DNA of 64,000 nucleotides, taken from Escallonia rubra (taxonomy: Eukaryota > Streptophyta > Magnoliopsida > Escalloniales > Escalloniaceae). The translations under genes were made by a program, and so were the position numbers. The notes under the pieces are model-generated. The model made no database searches and was not told the DNA's origin. It saw only the letters and a list, made by a program, of their open reading frames with translations. Below, piece by piece: positions 1 to 11,323 of this stretch. The stretch covers positions 1 to 64,000 of the forward strand of contig JAVXUO010002616.1 in NCBI GenBank assembly GCA_033065855.1. The letters run 5' to 3'. Each line of letters opens with the position of its first letter. Positions within the stretch are counted from its first letter, which is position 1.

Positions 1-107
1 TTAAAGCCTCATAAAACTTTGCCTGCCTTCTCTGATCCATTTCTCCCGTCAACCTACGTTAAGCACACTGAACTTTCCTAATCCACATACCCACAAACAG
101 TCGCACC

Positions 108-635
108 ATGTTGCGCACCTTCGAAATGCAAAACCAGTTTCCTCGGCCCACAAGACCAACCAACTGCTGCACACCAAAACCCATTGTGTCAGATGAGGCG
201 TTCTCACAACAATTTCAGCACTCGGAAGTTCTAATCCACCTTCCACAACTTACAACCACCAAAGAGGAAGAAGAACCAGAAGCCGAAGAAGAAGCAGTGG
301 ACGAGCTTGTTCGAATCCTCGTAGAGTGTTTGGAACAAGTTGATACGAAAAACCGCGGATTCTTGTTGAGGAAACTTTTCGCTGAGATTGAGAAGGAGAC
401 AACATTAGAAATGTTCATTGTGGAAAGACTAAAAGATTCTAAAGTTAAAGCCATCTCGGAGTTTTTAGAAAAACATCCCGAGTGCCTACAGGGCCAAGTG
501 AATTTCGAGGAGGTGAATTTCCAGAACACCGTGCAGAGGGATTTGGTTAAGCAGTTTTCCGATAAGCTTGAGAGGTTCAAAGTAAGAACTGTAAATCTGG
601 GAGGGGGAGGGATTGTAAAAGAGGAAGGCAAGTGA
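108..635 (+). CDS. Unrecognised plant protein, copy 1 (175 aa)
   Basis: An uninterrupted single-exon reading frame of 175 residues that I cannot assign to a known family. The start at 108 is chosen because the same M-L-x-x-F-x-M-Q-N-Q-F opening occurs in the inverted copy at 21460-21987, and because an in-frame TGA lies at 69-71. The N-terminal third is proline and threonine rich, followed by an acidic run near residues 45-60. A leucine/lysine-rich, probably alpha-helical part spans about residues 60-150, and the tail is a glycine run then a short charged end. No signal peptide or membrane segment is evident. The two copies differ at about 15 of 169 aligned residues, and both frames stay open while surrounding DNA carries indels. 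That suggests a real or recently functional gene. Antisense ORFs over the same stretch are shadows. Confidence 0.6.
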   Translation: MLRTFEMQNQFPRPTRPTNCCTPKPIVSDEAFSQQFQHSEVLIHLPQLTTTKEEEEPEAEEEAVDELVRILVECLEQVDTKNRGFLLRKLFAEIEKETTLEMFIVERLKDSKVKAISEFLEKHPECLQGQVNFEEVNFQNTVQRDLVKQFSDKLERFKVRTVNLGGGGIVKEEGK

Positions 636-1541
636 TTCCCTTTCCTCTTCTTAGTTGTTTCAATAACTTGTAAAACTGACATTTCTTTATTCATTTTTAT
701 CTCAAAAGTTGGGTAGATAAGATCATGCTCCTTTGTAGTTTCACATTCTTCTGTTGACTCGTCAATGAAGCAATACAAAGTACTAATATCCGGAACTATC
801 ATGATGTTAGACATACTCTTTGTCGTTAAAAATTACATTCCTAAATATGTAGCAACAAATAAAACATAAACGAGTATGAAATGAGATTCTTTTACCGATC
901 ACGTGAGATTCTTTTCGTCCATCAGAAGCCAGTCACCTCTGCTTAAGCCAGTGAAAATAGCCCTCACATAAAATGGAGATTTAAGTGTGCCCTCTTACTT
1001 ATATGTTTGATATTTTCAACTCATTTTGTCCTTATAGAAAATGTTTATTCATCTTAAATCTCCAAACGCTTTGACGTAAAATAACTAGATAAAAATGTCT
1101 TCAAGTTTGGACTTTTCAACGGTGTCATCCACAACGAGAACCAGAAATTTTTACGTCCCTTGCTGAAATAGAGTGCCATTGGCCGCAGCAGAGTAAGATG
1201 GCAGAGCATCAATGGCAAGTCCAAATTATTGAGCCAGGCTTTGCAATACTGACATTTGGTGAATTAAAGTGCAAGACATGTGACAGAACTCAAAATATGA
1301 ACCAAGCAATGCTTCAGCGTTGGAATTGCAGAGTTACACTAGGCCATAAATCTGACGCGTAGCATTCTCCTCGGAAACAGAAGAGATTGTTCGAGTTCAC
1401 CACGTTCAGGTTTTTCATAGCACAATTGGGATTGAAGCATGGAATAGCCAAATCTCCTTTGGAATGGACCGAAGTCTTTCGTGGCTCTCTGTGGCTAGAC
1501 TTGACAACACCGGGCTGTACCTCAGACAGGATTTTGAGGAT

Positions 1542-2165
1542 TCTTTCTTATCATTGGCACCCACATGTTTGGCCTCAAAAGCAAACTGTCAATATAATTT
1601 CAGGCCATGGCTAATATTAAAGTTGATTTACTGAATTCTTTTTTGCCTTATCTGAAGACTTTTTCCAAAAATGCATGAAAAAAAATAGAAATCAAAAATG
1701 AAAATAGGGATTGTGGAAAGTGCACCCAAAAATGGAAGCACTTAACTTATAAGAAGGCTTTTGATAAAACTAATTTACTTGTACGAAGAAGATGAAAAGA
1801 AAAAGGTTTAGATTGATATTATTGACGATGATTGTCATTACATTGGGTCTTTCTTATCATTGGCACCCACATGTTTCCGCTCAAAAGCAAACTGTCAATA
1901 TAATTACAGGCCAAGGCTAATATTAAAGTTGATTTACGGCGTGAATTATTATTATTTTTTTGCCTTATCTGAAGGCTTATTCCGAAAATGCTTGAAAAAA
2001 TTAGAAATCCTAAACGAAAATAGGAATTGTGGAAAGTGCACCCAAAAATGGAAGCACTAAACTTATAAGAAGGCTTTTGATAAAACTAATTTACTTTTAT
2101 GAAGAAGAAGAAAAGAAAAAGGTTTTGATTGATATTATTGATGATGATTGTCATTACATTGGGTC
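1542..2165. repeat. Two-copy tandem repeat, period about 306 bp
   Basis: Unit 1 (1542-1847) and unit 2 (1848-2165) share the same succession of landmarks: a TCTTTCTTATCATTGGCACC start, a CAAACTGTCAATATAATT block, a TGTGGAAAGTGCACCCAAAA block and an ATTGTCATTACATTGGGTCT end. Small indels separate them. The block is absent from the matching place in arm 2, where a retroposon sits instead. Short ORFs here (1860-2060, 2029-2250) lie within the repeat and are not credible genes. Confidence 0.85.
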
Positions 2166-2552
2166 TTCTACAAATGTTCATTGTATGGCAAAATTTGAAA
2201 AACTTACTCACTTAAGATTTAACTACCAAACAGTAGATAACTTCTCATAACAAGTTGTATATGCCTTCTAGAAAATAGGAATACATTTTACATAAGCCAT
2301 CTTCTACAAATTAGAAAAAAATTCCAACGAAACTTGCATTAATCATCATCTAATTCTAATAAGAAACTTAATGCCATTTTTGTGACATTTAGTTATACAC
2401 AATTTATTAACTTTACGTGACTATTGATAGTGCCTATCGATGGGGTATAATCTAATAACCTATCCATTGAGAATTTATTTGTTGGTGCAAACACCATGGA
2501 TTATGTTACTAGCTAGCTTAAGAGTAGCGGTTCACTACAAGAAACAGTGCCT

Positions 2553-3025
2553 TTCGCGACCGCACGTAGCGGTCGCTAAAGGTATCAACCCGGTCGCTAA
2601 AGGGTTTTAGCGACCGCGCTACGGCGGTCGCTAAAACGGTCGCTATAGGCCAGGCTAGGTTGCTAAATTTTAGCGACCGCTTTTAGGAATCGGTCGCTAA
2701 ATTTAGCGACCGCGTTGACTATATTTAGCGACCGCCCGATGCGGTCGCTAAATGTTTTTTTAATTTAAAATTTTGATTTTTTAAATATTATTATATATTT
2801 GCGACCGAATTAGCGACCGCGACGTGCGGTCGCTAAATATTTTTAAATATTATTTAAATTTTTTATAAATATATTAAAGTTAGCGACCGCAATTATTTCA
2901 TTTCGCGACCGCACAACGCGGTCGCTAAATATTTTTAATTTTTTTTAAAATTTAAAAAAAATTAAATATTAAAATTACCGAACGCATTTATTTCATTTAG
3001 CGACCGCGATGTGCGGTCGCTAAAC
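2553..3025. repeat. CACTA left subterminal repeats
   Basis: About ten copies of AGCGACCGC or GCGGTCGCT occur, mostly in head-to-head pairs that can fold, separated by AT-rich spacers. In this superfamily such motifs are the binding sites of the TNPA/TNP1-type transposase; that role is inferred here. Confidence 0.85.
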
Positions 3026-3599
3026 CTGATTTTGGGGAAAAAAAACAGGTCAAATAACCTGTTCGAAACCTGTCGCAAAACTAATATCAATTTACAAGCA
3101 ATTCACATCAAATCCAATCCAATACCAATCCAAGGTTAAATCGGTTCGGTAACCGATTTAACCTCGATTGAAACGATTTTGAATGAATGCGTTGAAGAAA
3201 CGATTTTGAATAAATGCGTTGAAAGCTTTCAACGCATTCATTCAAAACCGTTTCAACCCCCTGTCCCGCATTCATTCAAACAACTTGTCTCATTCATCAA
3301 AGTATAGATAAACTAACATATGCATTAAAATAATAAAATTCATACAGTTAAGTACTGATGATCAATTCAAAACAATAAAAACAGTCATTACATAAACCCA
3401 ACCCCTATCTAGATCACTCGCTGGCAGAACGACCAGCCCCGTCATCATCTTCTTCATTCCTCGATGAAGAAGGCACGTTTGATCCAACAACATCTTCATC
3501 GCCCTAGGGGTCACCGGCACTAGGATCATCAGTATCACCCTGCACGAAGCCATACAAATTCAACATCATATATCAAATTAAGATCACATATAGAATGAT

Positions 3600-4000
3600 C
3601 CCGACACTTGTTATAAACGTCGGTGTTCCACTTACGACACTTTTGTGCGACACTTTCAAGTGCTATTTTTTGGGTCAATAGTCAACTCATGTATGAGACA
3701 CTTTCGCAAGAAGTGTCGCTAAATTAGCGACACTTTCACTAAAGTGCCATTTTTATTTGGTAGCATTATCTCTAAAACGTCATTAAATTAGCGACACTTA
3801 CTTCAAGTGCCATCTTTCTTTAGCGGTATTATCTAGCAACGCTTCCTTTAAAGTGCCAGTGTTTATTTGGCAACACAATCTTTGAAATGTCGTTAATTTA
3901 GTGACACTTCCATAAGCTACCAGTTTTGTTTAGTACCATTATCTTAGAAATGTCTTTCCTATTTGCGCGGCACTTTTAAGCAATTGTCACTAATTTTTTG
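3600..4000. repeat. Dispersed GCGACACTT-type repeats (possible older nested element)
   Basis: Repeated variants of AGCGACACTT and AAGTGTCGCT are spaced about 60-70 bp apart. They resemble the subterminal repeats of a different CACTA family. No terminal CACTA motif could be placed on either side, so this may be the remnant end of an older element that is now part of the 2533-9220 transposon. Confidence 0.4.
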
Positions 4001-4269
4001 CCTGTCATATTGTGAAATCTGTTAAAAGTACATTGGCCTAACACTGATAATAGCTACATTTTCCCAAAAATGACGTAAAAGAGAAGTATATTTTATGTAA
4101 TCCTGCTACAATCCAACACGAATAATGCACAACTAAGTCAATCTATCGAACTTATAAACTCATCATTAGAAACAAGCTAATGTCATTCATCAACCATATC
4201 ATATCCAACATTCAAATCCTAATTACATAACCATCCAGAAGTTCTCAATTTCAAAAACATATAAATATA

Positions 4270-5160
4270 ATGTCATTGAACAATCTGTTTGAAAGAACTA
4301 CTAGCAATTCTTTCAAAATCATGAGATTTGAATATTGAATGAGTGAGTTCTTCAAGAGGATCAAAAGTAGTATGAATGCATAACTTTGGTATAGATTTTG
4401 AATCATAATCATACCAGTGCATTTTAGACTTGATTTTTGTTATTACAAAACATACCAACTCTAGGCATACTAAGATCAAGTCTAACCGATAACTAATTCC
4501 TTTGATAATAAGAAATTGCATTGCTAATTTAAAGATACACAGTCGCTCTGTTGTAGAGCTTACAGACATTATCGGTCACGACATTTCCATGACTCAGTAT
4601 ACATGACCATGAAGGCCGACACTAACAAACACCTAATAAATTTATACACATTACAATTGAATTAAAGCAGAGCATATCCTACACTTTAACAACTTAAAGT
4701 AACATGCAAATTTACAGGTGAAAACTGAACCTAAATAAAAACACACTATACGTGGTAGCAATAACGAAGACAATCGGTCACCGCACGATAATGAGCACAC
4801 TGTTTAAGAGTCCATCACGCCTCCCAGGATCTACAACACCGCAATGTCCATCCTTCGACTAACCCGTAATAAATCCGAACCAAAATGCCACAATATAGGG
4901 CGGAGGGACCACAACGCATCCACATCTAACCAAACTACCCAAAGTAGACACGTAGGATGCTCGAACCTAGAAAAGAGCCCTCCCAAACAAAAACCCCTGC
5001 CCAGAGCTGATTACCCAAAACCCAAAGGCAAATCTCTAAGAGGTCTTACAAGCTCAAAAGAAACTACCCCTGCACCCCTAGACCCTATTTTTGTTAACAA
5101 AACATACCAACTCTAGGCACTACTAAGATCAAGTCCAGAACCGATAACTAATTCCTTTGG
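4270..5160. repeat. Noncoding interior of the CACTA element with a short direct duplication
   Basis: A stretch of about 65 bp at 4437-4503 recurs at 5092-5158 with a few substitutions. The 98-aa minus-strand ORF at 4273-4569 and the 90-aa plus-strand ORF at 4844-5116 overlap the duplicated pieces and show no recognisable domain. I treat them as chance frames. The intervening sequence could be another captured fragment of unknown origin. Confidence 0.5.
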
Positions 5161-5218
5161 AAAGTTTGTATCACGCTAATTCCTAGACAGCAACAGAATC
5201 TGCTTCCCAACAACTCAC

Positions 5219-6561
5219 CTATTTTGAAAGTGATAAGCTAGTGTATCCCCAAGCCTCTGATACTCGACCCTAAACTGGAAAACCCCATAAACATCTGGTA
5301 CCTTAAATGCTGTATAATATACACCCTGCAAAATCATGAGAAGTATTATGTTTATATAGAGAGAGAGAGACACTTGTAATTAAGGTTGAAACATTACAAC
5401 GAACAGCTGCCACAAAACGAGTACCTTCTTATCGGTTGACAAGGTTTTCAGCATGTAGGGGCTCATCAAGTAAAACTATACTTGAAAATCATTCGCAGCA
5501 TATGATTCCCACCTTGTCCCAGACCACTCATAGATATCGACAGCGTATTCCTGAAACAAATTAAGAAATTTCTAAGGATCAGCCATATTATCTTCTAAAG
5601 TAACAGAAAATTGGTGCGTCAGGAATCTGAAGCATTACCAGATCATCATTAATTCTATACATTGCAGGTTCATCTGTTTCACCAACTTTATGATGTCTAA
5701 CATTGGGAGCCTGTGACAACCATGAACACGATTTAATTGCGCTACCACTGATTTCAGAAATACAAACCTGGTAAAGACCTTAATAGAGTATGAATATAGC
5801 TAGTTTTCACAACTTAAATCCTGTTTTCTTCCCTCTCTACTACTCTGGTCCAAAAGATACACAGATGTACGTATACAATGAACTACACAGGACAACTACT
5901 AATGTATCTCACCTTCAGATGACCTCTTTCATGGAATACCCATTTGCTAAGTTCAGACGTGAATTGTTCATTTCCAGATCTTTCATATCTGTAAATACAG
6001 AGATAAAAATTCTGATGAAGCAAATACTCAAGAAGCTACGAATGTGAAAATAGAGGTAGTTCAACTCAGCACGATCTTTCGAGTGAGATCAAACAAATCA
6101 ACAATAAGCATCTCTAATATGAAAAATATACTCCCATCCAAGCTTTCAAATGATACAAAGAGACAAAATAGAGATGAACTAATTCACATAGATAGCACAG
6201 TGCTTTACACATGCTCTGCATGATGCCTTAACCACCAAACAATCAATTTCTAGCTGATACAGTCGACACTATTTCACCAACATATAAATACGCCCGAATT
6301 TATGCTACATCCTGTAGCTCACAAAAACTCAAAGGCAATGGAAAACCAGTCTCTGCCTATTCCATTGTATCCTACACATTAACATTCTTTTGTCTAATAT
6401 TCACTGGACGTTGGCATTCTTTTATGTAACATTACAAGTACATCAGTGGTCACAATAGAGAGCTAATGAAACAAGTATCCAGTAAGCTGGCTATGTATAA
6501 ACATAAAGCAAGACTAACCAAAGAAACACTTACTTCTTCGAACTTCCAGCCTTCTGGACAC
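5219..6561 (-). pseudogene. OST48: Captured fragment of OST48 (oligosaccharyltransferase 48-kDa subunit)
   Basis: Five exon-like blocks with GT/AG borders on the minus strand match the C-terminal half of plant OST48/DDOST, the ER-membrane oligosaccharyltransferase subunit for N-glycosylation. Order along the gene: 6561-6534 (GVQKAGSS-like), 5988-5913 (ERSGNEQF...[11 protein letters not shown]), 5710-5639 (NVRHHKVGETDEPAMYRIND), 5550-5425 (YEWSG..., MSPYMLKTLSTDKK) and 5325-5219 ([20 protein letters not shown]). Introns are retained, so genomic DNA was captured and not an mRNA copy. The 5550-5425 exon has an in-frame TAG after DFQV where the family normally has glutamine. The last exon loses frame after YQRLG. 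The N-terminal half and the transmembrane end are missing. It lies wholly inside the CACTA element and cannot make OST48. Confidence 0.85.
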
Positions 6562-6569
6562 CTGATTTG

Positions 6570-8340
6570 AAAAAGATGAATACATACCAAAACAAGTTTA
6601 AACAAGAATATCGTACATTGTAATTGAAAAAACAAATAACAAATACACTATAGTACATACCGATTACTGAACAAATCTATAGACCCAGAGATCATAATCC
6701 GTGCATTGTTCCTAGCCTGCACTATATAGACTCTGTTACAAGATATAATTGAATCAATCACATTTACCAGTACTTAACACCTAAAGCTGGGTTAATTGCC
6801 AAAATGGAAGCTCCACTTAACACTAACGGAGCAAGAAACATCTATCTGTAGGAGCTTTTGTACATCCCTTTTCTTATTAGCATAGAAGAAACATCTATTT
6901 GTAGGAGCTTTTGTACATAAAACCATTTTCTAATACTATAAATCCTAAGAAAAGGTATCAGACTTAAATGGCTTGCAATTTGATTGCTTATTAGCATAGA
7001 CTTAAATGGCTTGCAATTGCAATTTAAACCATATGCAGTGGAATGCTTGCAACCCCAGAACATAACTCCTCCATGAACTAAGAAATGTCCGACATTGCAA
7101 AATGTGAATCCAAGTTCATTGAAAAACCAAACCACTGATTCAACCCACCATTACAAGTTCATTGAAAAACCAAATCAAACTCATCAAATCCGCCAGCATA
7201 TCAACCAAAAGCATCAAGCTCACCACTGTCACCCCTACCTCAACCAAGAACAAAACGAAACTTATTAAACCCACCACAGATTCAACCCAACAAGCACCCG
7301 TTTAGAAAACCCAGCTCAAGAAGCTTAATTCCACCTCCAAAACCTCATATTCAACAAAACCCAATTCACTTCTGGCCAAGAAATCTCAGATCTAACAAAA
7401 CCAGCCACACCCAAGGACAAAACAACCAAACCCATTACCACAAACCACCCACCAAGACCCAGAAAAAAAACAACACAAATCAGTTGGATTGAAGAAAATC
7501 ATGCAAAATCTGAACCTAATTAACCTAAATCAGAAATGTGCAAAACCCAAATCACAAAAAACCTAAATCAGAAACATTGAAACATATATCAGATAAATTG
7601 AAACCTAAACCTACACACCTGGCGGTGGCGTGCGTGGGCTTGGCGGTGGTACAGCCGGCAAATGTGGCGGCAAGGTGGCTTTGCGGCGTCGTGGGCTTGC
7701 CGACTAGTTTTTGGCGACTAGTTTGCGGCGTCGTGGGCGGCAAAAGTAAATGAGTGCGTGAACTGTATTGTGCTATAGGCTGATCATCTCTGTATCCATC
7801 TTAAATTCCCCATCATTTTTCTTACTTAGCAGTTGCTTTTCAAAAAGCCACACGGGTGCTATAAATTCTGAAGCTTTTCAGTCCAGAATAAGGTATATCT
7901 CATTATTAGATTTTCAGTTGACATGTGTAGGTTCTGTATTTTTCTTATACCTATCTTGAGTGTTCTCTCTGTCACAAAAACACTTACAGAAACACACTCT
8001 TTTGTCAATAAAAACTGATAATATGAAATAAAAACTCGTGGCGTACGAATAAGAGCTGCAACTTCCTGATGGTGCACTATTCATACAAATTCGGGACTTA
8101 ATATAAAATACACTTCAACAGTTGGTTGAGGATCTTGGTACCAATGAGTCCTGTCCAAGAACTTGTAGTGAGGTTCACCCCATTTCTTTCTATTTCTGTT
8201 AGTGACCAGCCGAAAACAAGTGTTAAGAATCAAAACCATACATCAAACAAGTTCATTAAGATACCACCCACCACTCAGGCACCCACCCCACCAAACAACT
8301 ATACTTTAACCCCCTTCTGACCCAGCTTCAACCCAAGTCT
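6570..8340. other. CACTA interior without a recognisable gene
   Basis: A short tandem duplication (GTAGGAGCTTTTGTACAT twice, 6849-6919) and a second one around 6965-7020 are visible. A proline/asparagine-codon-rich stretch at 7140-7560 follows, then a GC-richer GGCGGTGG segment at 7620-7745. All ORFs are under 100 codons and none shows a domain. The 7770-8340 part may be promoter and 5' leader captured together with the lectin-kinase fragment that follows. Confidence 0.5.
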
Positions 8341-8343
8341 GCG

Positions 8344-8500
8344 ATGGCCAAAGCACTCCTAACAACCTTCTGGGCTTTCTTTTTCCTCTCAAACCAAGTT
8401 CTATCTCAGCTGGATGAGTTCAATTTCAATGGATTTAAACATCACCGCAACAACATAAGCCTAAATAGGGTTGCAGAAATAGAAAGCATGAAGCATCCAA
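8344..8500 (+). pseudogene. Captured 5' fragment of an L-type lectin receptor kinase
   Basis: The frame begins with a hydrophobic signal peptide (MAKALLTTFWAFFFLSNQVLS), then QLDEFNFNGF and SLNRVAEIE. This is the standard start of the legume-lectin domain in plant L-type lectin receptor kinases (family motif FNGF...L-NG-VAEIE). Similarity stops after VAEIE, about 48 residues in, and the frame runs out at 8538. The rest of the lectin domain, the membrane segment and the kinase are absent, so this is a truncated capture inside the CACTA transposon. It reads opposite to the OST48 fragment. The conserved glycine after SLN is arginine here. Confidence 0.75.
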
Positions 8501-8663
8501 GCACCAAATTGGTAGTAGAAATTAACCAATCAATATGAACTTGTTCATACAGACGAGTAATGAAAGAGCACATGCCGACGTGCTGCATACCAGCCGCTGA
8601 AGGGCAGATGTGTAGAGTGAGGAAATGCTGGGCTACGAAGTAGGGTTAAAAGTGAAGAGGCAG

Positions 8664-8935
8664 AGCTGGGCCTGCGATCGACGGCGGGGTCTCGGTGGGG
8701 CGGTGGTCACTGGGTGGCGCCGGTGAGCCGACGTGCGGCGGCAAGGGCTGAGATAGAGAGAGAGAGAGACGGACTTGAGAAAGAGAGAGACGAGCTGGGC
8801 CTGCGATCGACGGCGGGGTCTCGGTGGGGCGGTGGTCACTGGGTGGCGCCGGTGAGCCGACATGCGGCGGCAAGGGCTGAGATAGAGAGAGAGAGAGAGA
8901 GAGAGAGACGGACTTGAGAAAGAGAGAGACGGGCT
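8664..8935. repeat. Two-copy GC-rich tandem repeat, period 129 bp
   Basis: Units starting at 8664 and 8793 both open with AGCTGGGCCTGCGATCGACG and end in a (GA)n run followed by GACGGACTTGAGAAAGAG. Overlapping ORFs on both strands (8633-8917) simply translate the repeat and are not genes. Confidence 0.9.
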
Positions 8936-9000
8936 GAGAAAGAAAGCTTCGCGATTAATGGATTTTAGTCAAAATCCATTCCTGTGGATTGTAACTAAAA

Positions 9001-9205
9001 CTTTAGCGACCGCGTATTCGGTCGTTAAATCAGTCGCTAATTTAGCGACGGTAACGACAGTCGCAAATTTCAGTCGCTAAAACCAAGTTTTCGTTGACCA
9101 TGAATATTTAGCGACCGCAAAATAGAGCAGTCGCTAAATCGGTCGCTAAATATTAGTTTAGCGACCGCATGTCTTGGCGGTCGCAAAATGCGGTCGCTAA
9201 AGCCC
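9001..9205. repeat. CACTA right subterminal repeats
   Basis: Copies of TTTAGCGACCGC, AGTCGCTAAA and CGGTCGCTAAA mirror the left subterminal region at 2553-3025. They sit directly inside the right terminus at 9220. Confidence 0.85.
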
Positions 9206-9499
9206 CTGTTTCTTGCAGTGGTTTAATCAAGTTCAAATATCTTTATGGAATGTTCTTAGGAGGATTGCAGTTTGAACAAATCATATGATGAACAAATTTT
9301 GTCCGCTAGGCGGGTTGTGGGTGAAAGTAGTGATGCAACCACGTTCCTTGCATATAGAACAAATTATGATTGATTCATTTCATTACTTATACATTTTAAA
9401 CATGTAAATATTTTGTGTATATTTTCCGTTGCTTGTGTTTAGCACGTGTAGGACCTTCATGTATCGTATCCATTAACGTAGAAACCACTTACCTACTGG

Positions 9500-10110
9500 A
9501 TTTAAACAATGGCTAAGCAAGTGGTTTAGCCATGGTAACAGAGCTATTTTGACTTGCGTCCATCTCTTTTTCATCCTCACCTTTTGTACTATCAAACCTA
9601 CAAAGACCATAAATGGCATCTTCTTCTTTCAATACATCAGAAACACTTCCGACCAACTTTAACATCACCCATCTTTTTCCAATACCGATGGACAAAAACC
9701 GTTTTCTATCATCGCGTTATTGGTTCATAGACCTCCTTGATGCCTATAATCTCAAGAATATCATCTCCTTACCTCATTTCTAAAACAGCTTCCCGATGAG
9801 CCTGATAATCCCGTATATTCTGTGTGGTAAGGAGAGACAAATTTGGATCAAAGCCATGTTGCCTTGTAGATCCAAAATATTATTTTGTCTTATATCAGTG
9901 CATTTGAGGCCTGGAATCTGCTAGAGAAACGCCTCTCACCTATTTCTAAAGTTCATATTTGCAACCTCCGTGATCAACTTTGTGTTTTGAAAAAGGATCT
10001 AAAAAAGTTTGTGGTACATTTTTTTTTTCTTAACATGCAAAAATGCCTTTTGATTCTCTTGGAGCGGCTCGTTCATCACTTCCTGACACAAGCTTATCGA
10101 TGATTGCATC
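9500..10110 (+). pseudogene. Ty1/copia gag remnant in arm 1
   Basis: The frame at about 9885-10103 reads as a decayed copia-type Gag segment (AFEAWNLLEKRLSPISKVHI, then LRDQLCVLKKDLKKFV), resembling the UBN2/retrotran_gag region of plant Ty1/copia elements. The preceding 9500-9860 also belongs to the duplicated arm and matches 19130-19440 inverted. No LTRs, protease or reverse transcriptase are visible. The homologous remnant in arm 2 lies at 18960-19120. Confidence 0.6.
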
Positions 10111-10140
10111 TTCTTTTGATGATTGCATCTTTACAACTTC

Positions 10141-10640
10141 GGTAGCGTTTGGTAACATTTAAAGTTTTTAAAATTTTTTTCACTTTTGTAAACTGGAGAA
10201 GAAAAACGCGTTAGGTAGCGTCTGGTAACATTTAAGTTTTTAGTTTTTTTTTTTTCTAGTTTTGTAAACGGTAGAAGAAAAACACTTTAGGCACACAACT
10301 TTCGTTTTTTTTTTTTTCTCGTCAGTTTTGAAAATTAGTTTTTAAATCAGGGCTATTTTTGAAAACTTTCATTTTTGAGTTTTGGGTTTCCAGTTTTAGT
10401 TTTTATTTTGAGACCAACACCCCCCCCCCCCCCCCCCCTTGCCCACCCCACTACCTTCAACGCAAGCACCACCAAAGAAAGAACTCAAAATAAAAATTGA
10501 GTAATCAAACACCCAAAATAAAAAAAACTCAGAATAAAAACTGGGTAATCAAAGACTCATTTGTTTTCGTAAAAAATAAAAATTAAACTGATTTTTATTT
10601 TTATTTTTTGGAAACAAAAAACAAAATTGTAAGTGATTTA
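10141..10640. repeat. Degenerate foldback/MITE-like sequence with a poly-C tract
   Basis: Two tandem starts share GGTAGCGT(T/C)TGGTAACATTTAA (10141 and 10214). T-rich then A-rich halves follow that could fold back on each other, and an 18-19 bp C run lies at 10420-10438. The architecture resembles a decayed hAT-type MITE, but no clean target duplication was found. Confidence 0.4.
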
Positions 10641-11288
10641 AACAGACCCGAAGTGATTATTGAGTGAGTTTTTTTATTTGCTACTTCAAGAGGCTCCAAG
10701 AGGAACATCTTCTTAAAAAGATGCCATCCATCTCCTTCCTTGTACACAGGTGTGCTGCAAGTAACTCTTCAAAGTTGTTAAGATCTACGACACTCCAACC
10801 GAGTCCCAGCAACCCACAAACCATCACTTATGTCCTAAACTAAATTAACAATCCAACAATATACCTTTAGTTTTTCACGGCAACAGAACTATCTGTCTAA
10901 TCTATAATAAGCGAAGCAAGGGTTTCTTTGCACTACACGTCATCGCAGTGATAACTTCTTTACTTAACACGCAATTACATTATGTTTTCAAAGTGAAGTA
11001 TGACACGTCATCAAATCCTTATTTTAAGATTAATTAATTTCTATATTAGTAAGTTTTATTTAATTTAAAAATTAATTATAATCATTCTAAAATTCTACCT
11101 AAACACTATACTAATTTATTAAGACTTCTTTTTGAAAATTATGTCCTTAAAATTTAAAAACTAATTCTGATCATTCTAAAACTCTACATTATCATTATAG
11201 TAACTTAGTAGGACTTAATATTGACTATGATATCTTCACAACTACTCTCTAATATGAATATAAAAACTCATATATATAAATCACAAAA

Positions 11289-11321
<33 letters not shown>
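10640..11321. other. AT-rich spacer ending in a (TA)n microsatellite
   Basis: No gene is seen. At 10902 the sequence TCTATAATAAGCGAAGCAAG resembles the 5' end of plant Helitrons, but no matching 3' end in the same orientation follows. The stretch ends with about 28 bp of TA repeats at 11292-11320, directly against the terminus of the next transposon. Confidence 0.45.

Positions 11322-11323
<2 letters not shown>

Larger units (their letters stand above)
2533..9220. mobile_element. CACTA (En/Spm) transposon carrying host gene fragments
   Basis: The left end begins CACTACAAGAAACAGTGCC at 2533. The right end is its inverted partner, GCCCCTGTTTCTTGCAGTG, ending at 9220. A 3-bp target duplication GTT flanks both ends (2530-2532 and 9221-9223), the hallmark of the CACTA superfamily. 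Subterminal regions are dense in AGCGACCGC and GCGGTCGCT. No TNP1 or TNP2 transposase sequence was found inside, so the element is non-autonomous. It contains OST48 exons (minus strand) and the 5' end of a lectin receptor kinase gene (plus strand). The paralogous arm at about 19740 retains the uninterrupted site. Confidence 0.93.
1..10130 (+). repeat. Inverted duplication, arm 1 (interrupted)
   Basis: This region pairs with 18945-22090 read on the opposite strand. Matching blocks seen by eye are 1-1290 with about 20820-22090, 2290-2532 with about 19750-19955, 9221-9500 with 19440-19745, 9500-9860 with 19130-19440, and 9860-10020 with 18960-19120. The block order is collinear after inversion. 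Arm 1 is enlarged by the CACTA element at 2533-9220 and by about 1 kb at 1300-2290 that arm 2 lacks. The window begins inside the arm, so its outer border is unknown. The arms look roughly 85-90 percent alike, an estimate and not a computed value. Confidence 0.85.

Noticed and set aside
215-814. 199-aa antisense ORF over the unknown gene
   Set aside because: It mirrors the sense frame and has a counterpart opposite copy 2 for the same reason. The sense frame has the conserved start and a better composition.
5219-6561. Functional OST48 gene
   Set aside because: N-terminal and C-terminal parts are missing, a stop and a frameshift are present, and the fragment lies within a transposon.
8344-8538. 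Complete small secreted protein
   Set aside because: The sequence is the start of a lectin receptor kinase cut off after about 48 residues.
8633-8917. Overlapping 67-76 aa ORFs on both strands
   Set aside because: They translate the 129-bp tandem repeat and GA runs.
10902-11320. Complete Helitron starting at 10902
   Set aside because: The start-like sequence has no matching 3' hairpin/CTRR end in the same orientation.
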